This document shows positions 1 through 6,466 of a stretch of DNA of 13,137 bases, piece after piece. Numbering within the stretch: the first letter of the stretch is position 1; each line of letters starts with the position of its first letter. Below the pieces are notes generated by a model. The model had not been told where the DNA came from, did not search any database, and saw only the letters and a list, made by a program, of their open reading frames with translations. This stretch comes from DATADD01 sp046262355 (GTDB lineage: Bacteria; Actinomycetota; CADDZG01; WHSQ01). The stretch spans positions 1 through 13,137 of the forward strand of contig JBHEMX010000059.1 in assembly GCA_046262355.1 (NCBI GenBank). Direction: 5' to 3'. Made by a program: the position numbers and the translations under genes.

Positions 1-309
1 AGCATCGTCGGCGCCTGCACTCGACCAACACGGTCGAGAGGCTGCATCTAGAGATCAAACGTCGCACGAGAGTGATCGGGATCTTCCCCAACCGCGCGTC
101 GCTGATCCGTATGGTCGGGACACTCCTGCAAGAGCAGGACGACGAGTGGCAGGTCACCGAGCGCCGCTACTTCTCGGCGGAGTCGATGATCAAGATCGAC
201 GCGGAGCTGGAAGGAGGTGAGGTCGATCAGGAGCTGTTAGTTGCGATCGCCTAGAGTCGAGGATGGGGATGGCGACGACCAATGTCCACCACTTGACGGG
301 ACGCGGCCC
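1..309 (+). mobile_element. Right end of an IS256-family insertion sequence
   Basis: The window opens inside an IS256-family element, with the transposase 3' end at 3-254. About 30 bases after its stop lies TCCACCACTTGACGGGAC (285-302), continuing CGCGGCC. From memory this resembles the right terminal inverted repeat of actinobacterial IS256 elements, which carry a CACCACTT-GGGAC core. The outer end is placed near 306-309 because reading frame related to an ImmA/IrrE-type protein starts immediately outside it. The left end lies outside the window, so neither the paired inverted repeat nor the target duplication can be checked here. Confidence 0.6.
3..254 (+). CDS. IS256-family (mutator-type) transposase, C-terminal part
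   Basis: This is the C-terminal 83 residues of a DDE transposase of the IS256/mutator type; the 5' part lies before the window. The frame is open from the first full codon and reads HSTNTVERLHLEIKRRTRV, then IGIFPNRASLIRMVGTLLQE, then DDEWQ and RRYFS. That is the standard end of IS256 transposases: STN-ERLN-EIKRRTRVVGIFPN followed by the last DEW-RYxS helix. The catalytic glutamate of the DDE triad belongs to the VER segment or just before it, while the two aspartates are not in the window. A GTG at 72 is in frame but is an internal valine, not a start. The gene ends with TAG, followed by the element's terminal repeat. No lesion is visible in this part, so the parent gene may be intact. Confidence 0.88.
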   Translation, partial: HRRRLHSTNTVERLHLEIKRRTRVIGIFPNRASLIRMVGTLLQEQDDEWQVTERRYFSAESMIKIDAELEGGEVDQELLVAIA

Positions 310-576
310 ACTTCTCGCGTAGCTCAGGCCACCAGCGTTCGGGATCGTTGTCGCATGTCATCCACGAACGTCTTCAAGAAGTGCCTCAAACTTGGCTCTG
401 TCGTATGGCTTGGTTTCGATCTCCGCAGCCAGAAGTTCACCGATCCGCAGCCACGCCGCTACCGCCCCAGGGTCGCTCGTAAAAGCGCGGGACTTCCGAT
501 AGGCGGTTGGCTTTCGCCAAAGGGATTCCCAGGCAGCATGATTAGCCACGCCGAAGAACTGACACACTTTGCGCAC
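310..576 (-). pseudogene. Remnant of an HTH/ImmA-IrrE-type protein, frameshifted and interrupted by IS256
   Basis: The minus strand from 576 reads VCQFFGVANHAAWESLW, then AYRKSRAFTSDPGAVAAWLR and GELLAAEIETKPYDRAKFEA. This pattern (FFGV-W-AYRKS-DPGAVAAWLR-GE-A-PYD-F) is familiar from the segment between the XRE-type helix-turn-helix and the metallopeptidase domain of HigA-like/ImmA-IrrE regulators. The frame stops at 358-360 after LLEDVRG. Shifted by one base, it continues as DPERWWPELREKWAA up to the IS256 end at about 309, which again suits that family. The gene therefore carries a frameshift near 361-363 and was then cut by the insertion. The metallopeptidase HExxH part is absent. Upstream of 576 the frame stays open for a while without a convincing start. 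Family assignment is from remembered motifs only. Confidence 0.5.
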
Positions 577-651
577 TTGATCAACGGGGCTCGATACAAG
601 TGGCCGGCAACCTCGCCCATGAGGTAAATTAGCATCCAGCGAAGCCGGGTT

Positions 652-828
652 TTATGCGAACAGGTGTTCTGGTTCTCGGGCGCCGGGCGAGGACATCGGC
701 CGCGAGGTGCACGAGGACCTCGACCGTTCCTGCGCCTCGAGCAAGGAACCGCACGCGTGGAGCTCGGCGAGGCCGACGGCGAGGTCCGTCTTCGTCCCGC
801 CGAGGTCGATGGCCAGCAAGACGCCGTG
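652..828 (-). pseudogene. N-terminal remnant of a ROK/ASKHA-type sugar kinase
   Basis: Reading down from 828 the minus strand gives GVLLAIDLGGTKTDLAV, the phosphate-1 loop of sugar kinases of the ROK/ASKHA superfamily. After about 20 residues the resemblance stops in this frame. A neighbouring frame then reads FLARGAGTVEVLVHLAADVL, which could be the continuation expected after the first beta hairpin (inference), so there is probably a frameshift near 740-760. A TTG at 817-819 would be a reasonable original start. Everything beyond about 60 residues is missing, including the ATP-binding and catalytic DxGxA region and the ROK zinc motif. It lies directly upstream of, and divergent from, the alpha-galactosidase gene, where a hexose or amino-sugar kinase would make functional sense. 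A BadF-type N-acetylglucosamine kinase cannot be excluded. Confidence 0.55.
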
Positions 829-863
829 GTTCCCACTGTTCAGTGCGGGCTCACAAGCTCGAT

Positions 864-890
864 GTTGCTCGTTTGAGTGCCTCGTGCAAC
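864..890. promoter_or_regulatory. Imperfect inverted repeat upstream of the alpha-galactosidase gene
   Basis: GTTGCTCG at 864-871 is mirrored by CGTGCAAC at 883-890 (seven of eight positions pair, 11 bases between). It ends 10 bases before the preferred ATG of the alpha-galactosidase gene at 901. Position and symmetry suit a repressor operator, but no protein can be assigned to it and chance symmetry is possible. Confidence 0.25.
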
Positions 891-900
891 ACTTTCGCGC

Positions 901-2208
901 ATGCCGAGGGTGGTGTTCGTCGGAGCCGGGAGCGTGGAGTTTACGCGGAACATCCTCGCGGACCTGCTTACCTTCGCCCGGGTGGAAGACCTCACGATCG
1001 TCCTGCACGACATCGACGCCGAGCGGCTCGCCACCGCCGAGGCGATGGCCCGCCACAGCGCCGGCAGGGTTGGAGAGCCTGTTGCGATCGAGGCCCACCT
1101 GGAGCGGCGCCGGGCTCTGGACGGCGGCGACTACGTCGTCAACGAGATACAGGTGGGCGGCTACGGGTCCACGCTCATTGACTTCGACATCCCCCGGAGC
1201 TACGGCTTGCGCCAGACGATCGCCGACACGATCGGCGTGGGGGGCATCTTCAGGGGCCTGCGCACGATCCCGGTGATGCTCGACATCGCCGCCGACATGG
1301 CCGAGCTATGTCCCGACGCGTGGCTGCTCACCTACACGAACCCGATGGCGATGCTGCCGTGGGCGATCCACGACGGCAGTCACTTCCGCAACGTCGTGGG
1401 GCTGTGCCACTCGGTGCGCGACACGCATCGCTTTCTCGCGGAGACCGTGGACGTCCCCGAGGAGGAGGTCGACTTCTACACCGCGGGATTCAACCACCAG
1501 GCCTTCGTGCTCCGTTTCCGGCACGAGGGCAAGGACCTCTACCCCAGGCTCGATGCCGTGATCGAGGCGAACCCCGATCTGGCGCGCAGGGTGCGCGTCG
1601 AACTCTACCGTCGCTTCGGGTTCTTTCCCACTGAGTCGAGCGAGCACTCCGCCGAGTACGTGCCGTGGTTCATGCACGACGACGCCATGATCGAGCGCTT
1701 CCGCGTCCCGGTCGACGAGTACCTGCGGCGCTCGGAGGACAACCTCAGCGAGTACGAGGAGGTCCGGCGGGCGCTCGGTGGCGGCGGTGGTCTGGAGGTA
1801 GTCCCGACCCACGAGCTCGCCTCCGAGGTGATCCACTCGATGGAGACGGGGACCGAGCGCGAGGTCTACGGCAACGTTCGCAACGACGGGCTCATCAGCA
1901 ACCTTCCTCCCGAGTGTTGCGTCGAGGTGCCTTGTCGCATCAGCCGGGCGGCGATCGATCCCCAGGGCGCGGGAGCGCTTCCCCCACAGCTCGCCGCTCT
2001 CAACCGCACGTTTCTGAACGTGGCCGAGCTCACGGTGCGAGCCGCGCTCGAGGGCAGCCGCGCCCACGTCTACCACGCGGCCCTGCTCGATCCCAACGCC
2101 GCGGCCACGCTCACCCCCAATGCGATCGTCGCCATGTGCGATGACCTGATCGAGGCGCATCGCGACTACCTGCACCCCGGCATAACGAAGGCCGGTCGTT
2201 CAGGCTAG
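901..2208 (+). CDS. melA: GH4 alpha-galactosidase (MelA-type, NAD+/Mn2+-dependent)
   Basis: This enzyme hydrolyses alpha-galactosides in the cytoplasm by the family 4 redox-elimination mechanism, using NAD+ and a divalent metal. The 435 residues match the usual family length. The Rossmann start VVFVGAGSVEFTRN is at residues 4-17, followed by VNEIQVGGY (80-88), QTIADTIGVGGI (105-116), YTNPMAM (145-151, substrate-binding Asn-Pro), GLCHSV (167-172, with the metal-ligand Cys169) and GFNHQAF (196-202, with the metal-ligand His199). Later segments TESSEHSAEYVPWF, YGNVRNDGLISNLP and CCVEV follow E. coli MelA closely. That favours alpha-galactosidase over alpha-glucosidase or a phospho-glycosidase, although GH4 specificity is hard to predict. 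ATG 901 is chosen because it begins directly at the Rossmann strand; GTG 877 would add eight residues. Neither has a clear Shine-Dalgarno. The 3' end overlaps the convergent amidohydrolase gene by 9 bases. Confidence 0.92.
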   Translation: MPRVVFVGAGSVEFTRNILADLLTFARVEDLTIVLHDIDAERLATAEAMARHSAGRVGEPVAIEAHLERRRALDGGDYVVNEIQVGGYGSTLIDFDIPRSYGLRQTIADTIGVGGIFRGLRTIPVMLDIAADMAELCPDAWLLTYTNPMAMLPWAIHDGSHFRNVVGLCHSVRDTHRFLAETVDVPEEEVDFYTAGFNHQAFVLRFRHEGKDLYPRLDAVIEANPDLARRVRVELYRRFGFFPTESSEHSAEYVPWFMHDDAMIERFRVPVDEYLRRSEDNLSEYEEVRRALGGGGGLEVVPTHELASEVIHSMETGTEREVYGNVRNDGLISNLPPECCVEVPCRISRAAIDPQGAGALPPQLAALNRTFLNVAELTVRAALEGSRAHVYHAALLDPNAAATLTPNAIVAMCDDLIEAHRDYLHPGITKAGRSG

Positions 2209-3228
2209 GCCCGGCACGAGCCGGAGCGCGTTCGTCGCGTAGACGGCCTCGAGCACGTGGTCGGGAAGCGACAGCCCCGAGATCGCCCAGCGGCCCTGCG
2301 GTGGCACCTCGTCGTTCGAGTAGGCGAAGTGCTCGTCGGCGGTCTCCAGGAAACGCCAGCAGAGCGCGTAGTCCTCGGCCGCGGGAGGAAAGAGGTCGAG
2401 GCCGAACAGGACTCGGTCGGGATGGTCGAGCATCAGTCGGCGCGCCGCATTCGGTTGACGCCCCAGCTCGGCCACCCGGGCGGCGATGTCCACGTTGAAG
2501 TTGGGATAGGTATCGAGCATCCGGGCCACCCACCGCAGGTCTTCGGGGAAGACCGCGTGCGCGCCGATGAACGTGGTTGCAGGATGGGCGGCCACGGTCG
2601 CCTCGAGCACCTCGATCAGTCGCTCGAAACGCGGGAAGCGGGGATCGGCGAAGGACCACGCGGGGTTGGCGAGCAGCTCCTCCAGTCGCTCGTTGAACGG
2701 ATCGACGGGCTCGAAGAAGGCGACGGGATCGCCAGAGTGGATCAGCACGGGGACATCGAGCTCGCCGGCCCGCTGCCACACCGGCGCCAGGCGCTCGTCG
2801 TCGGCGAACAACCAATCGCCCCGGTCGTCGGTGACGTGCAGCCCGAGGTCCTTCCACACCTTTACCCCCCGAGCGCCGCTGCCGACCGACCGCTCCAGAG
2901 AGACCGCCAGCCGCTCGCCGAAGCCCCGCGAGCGAGCCTCGCGCCAGTCGAGCTGGCAGAAGGTGGCGAACCTGCCGTGGTTAGCACGGTCGTAGCGATC
3001 CAGATTGGCCTCGAGCTCGCCTCCCCAGCGACCGTCGAGGTTGACGATAGAGCGCGTCCGTGTCCGCGCCATGGTGTCGAGCAAGGCTCCGACGTCCTCC
3101 ACGACCCAGCGCCCATCGGCGCTCAACCAGCGTCCGAGGTGGTTGTGGGCGTCGACGACCTCAAAGCGGGGCGCGTCGAGATGGTGCTGGGCGACGCGCA
3201 GACAGGAGCGCGGACGGTAGTCGCGCAA
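2200..3228 (-). CDS. Amidohydrolase-superfamily (amidohydrolase 2 type) TIM-barrel hydrolase
   Basis: A metal-dependent hydrolase of the amidohydrolase 2 group; the substrate is not known. It shows the metal-binding HxH after strand 1 (VVDAHNHLG, His28 and His30), then GVKVWKDLGL with a central lysine, VLIHSGDP (His after strand 5), TFIGAHAV (His after strand 6) and RVLFGLDLF (the strand-8 Asp). The set is complete, so the enzyme should be active. At 342 residues it has family-typical length. The start given is TTG at 3226-3228. No ATG or GTG lies further upstream in the open frame, yet the preceding codons read DALRELRLRDYRPRS, which looks like conserved N-terminal sequence, so a rarer start (for example CTG near 3243) is possible. 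It follows the deoR-type gene by 34 bases and is probably co-transcribed with it. Members include lactonases and decarboxylases, so hydrolysis of a sugar-derived lactone or ester is one guess. Confidence 0.85.
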   Translation of the reverse strand: MRDYRPRSCLRVAQHHLDAPRFEVVDAHNHLGRWLSADGRWVVEDVGALLDTMARTRTRSIVNLDGRWGGELEANLDRYDRANHGRFATFCQLDWREARSRGFGERLAVSLERSVGSGARGVKVWKDLGLHVTDDRGDWLFADDERLAPVWQRAGELDVPVLIHSGDPVAFFEPVDPFNERLEELLANPAWSFADPRFPRFERLIEVLEATVAAHPATTFIGAHAVFPEDLRWVARMLDTYPNFNVDIAARVAELGRQPNAARRLMLDHPDRVLFGLDLFPPAAEDYALCWRFLETADEHFAYSNDEVPPQGRWAISGLSLPDHVLEAVYATNALRLVPGLA

Positions 3229-3262
3229 CCGGAGCTCGCGCAGGGCGTCGTGCTGCGGCGGA

Positions 3263-4023
3263 TCAGACCGAGGTGACGTCGACCCCCGCCTCTCTCAGCG
3301 CGGCGATCGCGGCCGGATCCGCCGCCGAGTCGGTCACCAGCTCGTGGATCTGCCCGATGCTGCAGATCCGGGCGAACGCCACGCGCCCGATCTTGGAGCT
3401 GTCCGCGACGACGATGGTCCGGCGCGCCCGTGCGATGAGCGCCCGGTTCGTGTGCGCCTCCACTTCGTGGTGAGTGGTCAGGCCGGCGTCCAGCGAGATG
3501 CCGTCGGTGCCGATGAAGACCATGTCGAGGTTGAGGTCCGACAAGCTCGCCTCTGCGAGCGGCCCCACGAGCTCGTAGGACTCCCTGCGGGCCTGGCCTC
3601 CCGTGACGACCAACTTGAGGTTGGGGCGCACGGCCAGCTCAGAGGCGATGTTGAGGGCGTTGGTGACGATCGTGAGCCGCGCCGGCGCCCCACCAGCGCG
3701 CGAGCCACTTCGGTCGTCGTCGTGCCGCCGGTGAGTCCGATGGCGAGGTCGTCGGTGACGCGGGCCGCGGCTTGTTGGGCGATGCGCCGCTTCTCGGCCT
3801 GGCGGCGCGAGCCCTTGTAGCGCAGCGGCAGCTCGTACACGACTCCATGGGCGACGGCCCCGCCGTGGGTTCGGGTCAGCATCTGCTGGCCCTCGAGGAG
3901 CTCGAGGTCGCGCCGGATCATCGCCGAGGAGGTCTCGAGCTGCTCGGACAGATCCGCCACCCCCACGGAGCCGGTGTCGGACAGCCGTTCCAGGATGGCG
4001 CTCAAGCGATCCGACTGGCGCAT
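3263..4023 (-). pseudogene. DeoR/GlpR-family sugar-operon repressor, interrupted by a one-base frameshift
   Basis: A DeoR-family repressor, broken in this sequence. The N-terminal winged helix is clear from ATG 4021-4023: RQSDRLSAILERL, VADLSEQLETSSAMIRRDLE, then LTRTHGGAV (residues 50-57). The sugar-phosphate-binding domain begins with IGLTGGTTTTEVARALVG, then the frame is lost. One frame over it resumes with APARLTIVTNALNIASELAV, VVTGGQARRESYELVGP, DMVFIGTDGI, TIVVADSSKIGR and the end at 3263. A run of four bases (CCCC on the + strand, 3688-3691) lies at the break; one more base there would join both halves into about 253 residues, the normal family size. It is either a recent mutation or an assembly error in a homopolymer. 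It diverges from the SIS-domain gene and precedes the amidohydrolase gene, the usual place for the repressor of this locus. Confidence 0.85.
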
Positions 4024-4096
4024 GAGGCGAAAGTATAGGAGTTGCCGGTCGCCCCATCTTGCTCTTCGTGAGCGCTTCTGATTAGCTGAGCCGAAA
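4024..4096. promoter_or_regulatory. Divergent control region between the deoR-type and SIS-domain genes
   Basis: This 73-base gap must hold the promoters of both divergent units. On the minus strand TATACT (4032-4037) is a near-perfect -10 element, 8 bases before the ATG of the deoR-type gene. That spacing suits leaderless transcription, common in Actinobacteria; no good -35 is visible. In the middle lie two tandem copies, GCTCTTCGTGA (4061-4071) and GCGCTTCTGA (4072-4081), about 11 bases apart and so on one helix face. DeoR-type repressors often bind such short direct repeats, so they are the best operator candidates. No convincing -10 for the SIS gene was found, and its ribosome binding site (a TGAG at 4087-4090) is weak. 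Confidence 0.5.
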
Positions 4097-4972
4097 ATGA
4101 GCAGCATCACGCACGAGATCGACAGCCAACCGTCGTGCTGGCGAGCCGCGGCGGGCCTAGTGGCAGCTGCCGCCGAGCTCCTGCCCCACGGGGGGAGGGC
4201 GGTGCTGGTGGGCTGCGGCACCTCCTACAACGTCGCTCTCGCCCTCGCCTCGCTGAGGGAGGCGCGCGGCCTCGGCGAGACGGACGCCTTCACCGCCTCG
4301 GAGATGCCGAGCGGGCGCCGCTACAGCCACCTCCTGGCCATCTCGCGCTCGGGGACCACCACCGAGGTGCAGCGGCTGCTGGCAAGCGTCGGACCGGACA
4401 CGCGCACCGCGGTGATCACCGCGGTTTCGGCTACGCCGATCACCGACGCCGCCGAGCGGTCGCTCGTGCTCGACTTCGTCGACGAGCGAGCCGTGGTGCA
4501 GACGCGCTTCGCGACCACCGTCGTCGCTCTGCTGCGCGCGCACTTCGGCGAGGACATCGCCCCCGTGGCGGCCGAGTTGGAGCGGGCGCTGTCGGCACCG
4601 CTGCCGGTGGAGGTGGAGCGCTTCAGGCAGTTCGTCTTCCTGGGGAGGGGATGGACGGTCGGGCTCGCCCACGAGGCCGCCCTCAAGGTGCGCGAGGCGG
4701 CGGCCGCCTGGGCGGAGTCCTATCCGGCCATGGAGTTTCGCCATGGTCCCATCAGCGTGCCCGACGAGGACAGCTTGGTGTGGAGCCTTGGGGAGGTGGA
4801 GCCGGAGCTGCTCGCCGAGGCCGAGGCGACGGGAGCGACCGTGGTCGCGGATGGACTGGACCCTCTGGCGGAGCTCGTTCAGGCCCAGCGGCTGGCGGTC
4901 GAGCTCGCGGCGAGGCGCGGCCTCGATCCCGACAGCCCCCGCCGTCTGTCTCGTTCCGTGGTACTGGCATGA
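4097..4972 (+). CDS. SIS-domain sugar-phosphate isomerase/deaminase (AgaS/GlmS-isomerase-like)
   Basis: A 291-residue cytosolic protein with two SIS domains, related to the isomerase half of glucosamine-6-phosphate synthase and to AgaS/NagB-II-type sugar-phosphate isomerase-deaminases. The first SIS domain has VLVGCGTSYNVAL (36-48) and LAISRSGTTTEV (80-91), the serine/threonine loops that bind the sugar phosphate. The N-terminal EIDSQP matches the EI-EQP opening of the GlmS isomerase domain. The second SIS domain carries FLGRGWTVGLAHEAALKVRE and then EFRHGPISV, with the Lys/Glu/His residues that open and isomerise the sugar. There is no glutaminase domain, so it cannot make glucosamine-6-phosphate from glutamine. 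Aldose-ketose isomerisation or amino-sugar-phosphate deamination is likely, and FrlB-like deglycase activity is a third option. It is the first gene of the + operon, divergent from the deoR-type gene. Confidence 0.85.
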   Translation: MSSITHEIDSQPSCWRAAAGLVAAAAELLPHGGRAVLVGCGTSYNVALALASLREARGLGETDAFTASEMPSGRRYSHLLAISRSGTTTEVQRLLASVGPDTRTAVITAVSATPITDAAERSLVLDFVDERAVVQTRFATTVVALLRAHFGEDIAPVAAELERALSAPLPVEVERFRQFVFLGRGWTVGLAHEAALKVREAAAAWAESYPAMEFRHGPISVPDEDSLVWSLGEVEPELLAEAEATGATVVADGLDPLAELVQAQRLAVELAARRGLDPDSPRRLSRSVVLA

Positions 4973-5024
4973 AGCTGCGAAGGGTCGACAAAGCAGGTCC
5001 GAGGGTCTGACGCGGGGGGAGCAC

Positions 5025-6323
5025 ATGAGACGCACGGTCGTCGCCACGACGCTGTTGCTGTGCCTGATCGGGGCTGCGTGCACTAGCTCCGACGACTCTG
5101 GAGGCGGTGGGTCCTCTTCCGGTGGAGGGCCGGCGGAGGTCGTGCTGTGGCACGGCTACCAAGGCGTGGAGAAGCGGTCGCTCGACAAGCTCGTGAACGA
5201 GTTCAACTCCTCCCACGAGGACATAGAGGTGACCGCTCAGTTCAACGGGAGCAACGATCACGCTCTGCAGAAGGTCTTGACCGCGCTGGCGGGTGGTTCC
5301 TATCCCGACATCGCCTATCTCTACGGTTCGTGGGCCGCCAACATCGCCGGCGCCCCGCGCGTCGTGGCGCTGAACGACATGATGCAGGCCGACTCGAGCT
5401 TCGACTGGGAGGACTTCTACCCGGGGGAGCGCGAGGCCGCGACGGTCGATGGTGAGATCGTGGGCATCCCAGCCCTGGTGGACAACCTGGCGATCGTCTA
5501 CAACAAGAAGCTGTTCGACCAAGCGGGCGTCGCGCCTCCTTCGCCGGAGTGGACGTGGGACGACTTCAGAGCGGCAGCGCAGGAGCTGACCGATCCGTCG
5601 ACCCAGCAGTTCGGCTGGGCCTACCCGGCGGACGCGAGCGAGGACACCGTGTGGCACTGGGAGGCGATGCTGTGGGAGGCCGGCGGTGACATCCTCAACG
5701 AGGACAACACCGAAGCGGTCTTCGATTCGCCGGAGGGAGTCGAGGCGCTCACCGCGCTCCAGGCGATGGCCGTCGACGACGAGTCGGTGTTCATCGACAC
5801 CACGAACACGAAGATCGACCAGCTGTTCAACTCGGGCAAGCTGGCGATGGTCGTGACGGGGCCGTGGGCGCTGTCGTCGTATCCGTCGGTGGACTACGGG
5901 GTCGAGATCATGCCGTCGTTCAGCGACCCCGAGAACCACCAGACGATCGCGGGTCCGGACAACTGGGTCCTGTTCGACAACGGGGCGGCGCGCAGGGAGG
6001 CGGCGTTCGAGTTCCTGTCGTGGCTGGCAGCTCCCGAACAGGTGCTGCAGGACTCCCTCGCGACGGGGCACCTCCCGACGCGAGCGTCGGTGACGGAGCT
6101 GCCGGGGTACAAGGACTTCGAGAGCAAGTACGAGGGCATCGGCACCTTCGTCGACAACCTCGGCAACGTGGAGAAGGCGCGGCCCACCGTCAAGACCTAC
6201 CCCAAGATCTCTGAGGCCCTCGGGCAGGCGATCGTCGCGGTGCTCCTGGGGCGTGCCGAGCCGCAGGAGGCCCTGGACCAGGCGGCGCAGCAGGTGGACG
6301 CGATCCTCGCCGGCGAGGCATAG
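5025..6323 (+). CDS. Sugar ABC transporter substrate-binding lipoprotein
   Basis: The extracytoplasmic binding component of a carbohydrate-uptake ABC transporter (family 1 solute-binding protein, MalE/UgpB-like), 432 residues. A lipoprotein signal peptide is plain: MRRTV, the hydrophobic stretch VATTLLLCLIGA, then lipobox GAAC with Cys19 as the lipidated residue. A flexible Ser/Asp/Gly linker follows (20-36). The mature domain opens with EVVLWHGYQG and continues with ALAGGSYPDIAYLYGSWA, DGEIVGIPALVDNLAIVYNK, WTWDDFRAAAQELT, MVVTGPWALSSY and FEFLSWLAAPEQ, all typical of sugar-binding proteins. ATG 5025 is preceded by the strongest Shine-Dalgarno of the locus (GGGGGGAG, 5014-5021). It lies 52 bases after the SIS gene and about 140 bases before the first permease, with a strong hairpin between. 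The ligand cannot be read from the sequence; the genes around suggest a galactoside or amino sugar. Confidence 0.93.
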   Translation: MRRTVVATTLLLCLIGAACTSSDDSGGGGSSSGGGPAEVVLWHGYQGVEKRSLDKLVNEFNSSHEDIEVTAQFNGSNDHALQKVLTALAGGSYPDIAYLYGSWAANIAGAPRVVALNDMMQADSSFDWEDFYPGEREAATVDGEIVGIPALVDNLAIVYNKKLFDQAGVAPPSPEWTWDDFRAAAQELTDPSTQQFGWAYPADASEDTVWHWEAMLWEAGGDILNEDNTEAVFDSPEGVEALTALQAMAVDDESVFIDTTNTKIDQLFNSGKLAMVVTGPWALSSYPSVDYGVEIMPSFSDPENHQTIAGPDNWVLFDNGAARREAAFEFLSWLAAPEQVLQDSLATGHLPTRASVTELPGYKDFESKYEGIGTFVDNLGNVEKARPTVKTYPKISEALGQAIVAVLLGRAEPQEALDQAAQQVDAILAGEA

Positions 6324-6404
6324 TCGCCGAACATGAGGCGGAGACGGGCGCCGGGATCAGCCCACTGGCCTTTCTCAGCGCCGGCAGTGGCGCTGCGACA
6401 GCGG

Positions 6405-6444
6405 CCGCCCGCCGCGGCGCGAGGCGGCTGCAGGCGGCGGGCGG
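6405..6444 (+). promoter_or_regulatory. GC-rich intercistronic hairpin after the binding-protein gene
   Basis: CCGCCCGCCGC (6405-6415) pairs perfectly with GCGGCGGGCGG (6434-6444) across an 18-base loop, inside the 143-base gap between the binding-protein and first permease genes. A G-run follows, not a T-run, so it is not a classical intrinsic terminator. In binding-protein operons such as malEFG, a structure here protects the upstream message or attenuates readthrough, giving much more binding protein than permease. The same role is inferred here. Confidence 0.6.
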
Positions 6445-6466
6445 GGGGGCTCGGACGGATGCCCGC

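Noticed and set aside
1306..2175. 289-codon open frame on the minus strand inside the galactosidase gene
   Set aside because: It lies opposite a strongly conserved GH4 protein and its translation is rich in Arg/His/Val/Asp without any recognisable motif; a shadow of GC-rich codon use.
2257..3276. 339-codon + strand frame opposite the amidohydrolase gene
   Set aside because: The minus strand carries a complete metal-site amidohydrolase; the + frame shows no domain pattern.
3263..4057. Reading the 264-codon minus frame as one intact regulator
   Set aside because: Only its C-terminal half resembles DeoR; the N-terminal half is the wrong frame of the helix-turn-helix region, so a frameshift explains the data better.
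4752..6071. 439-codon minus frame opposite the binding-protein gene
   Set aside because: Low-complexity Arg/Val/His translation opposite an intact lipoprotein gene.
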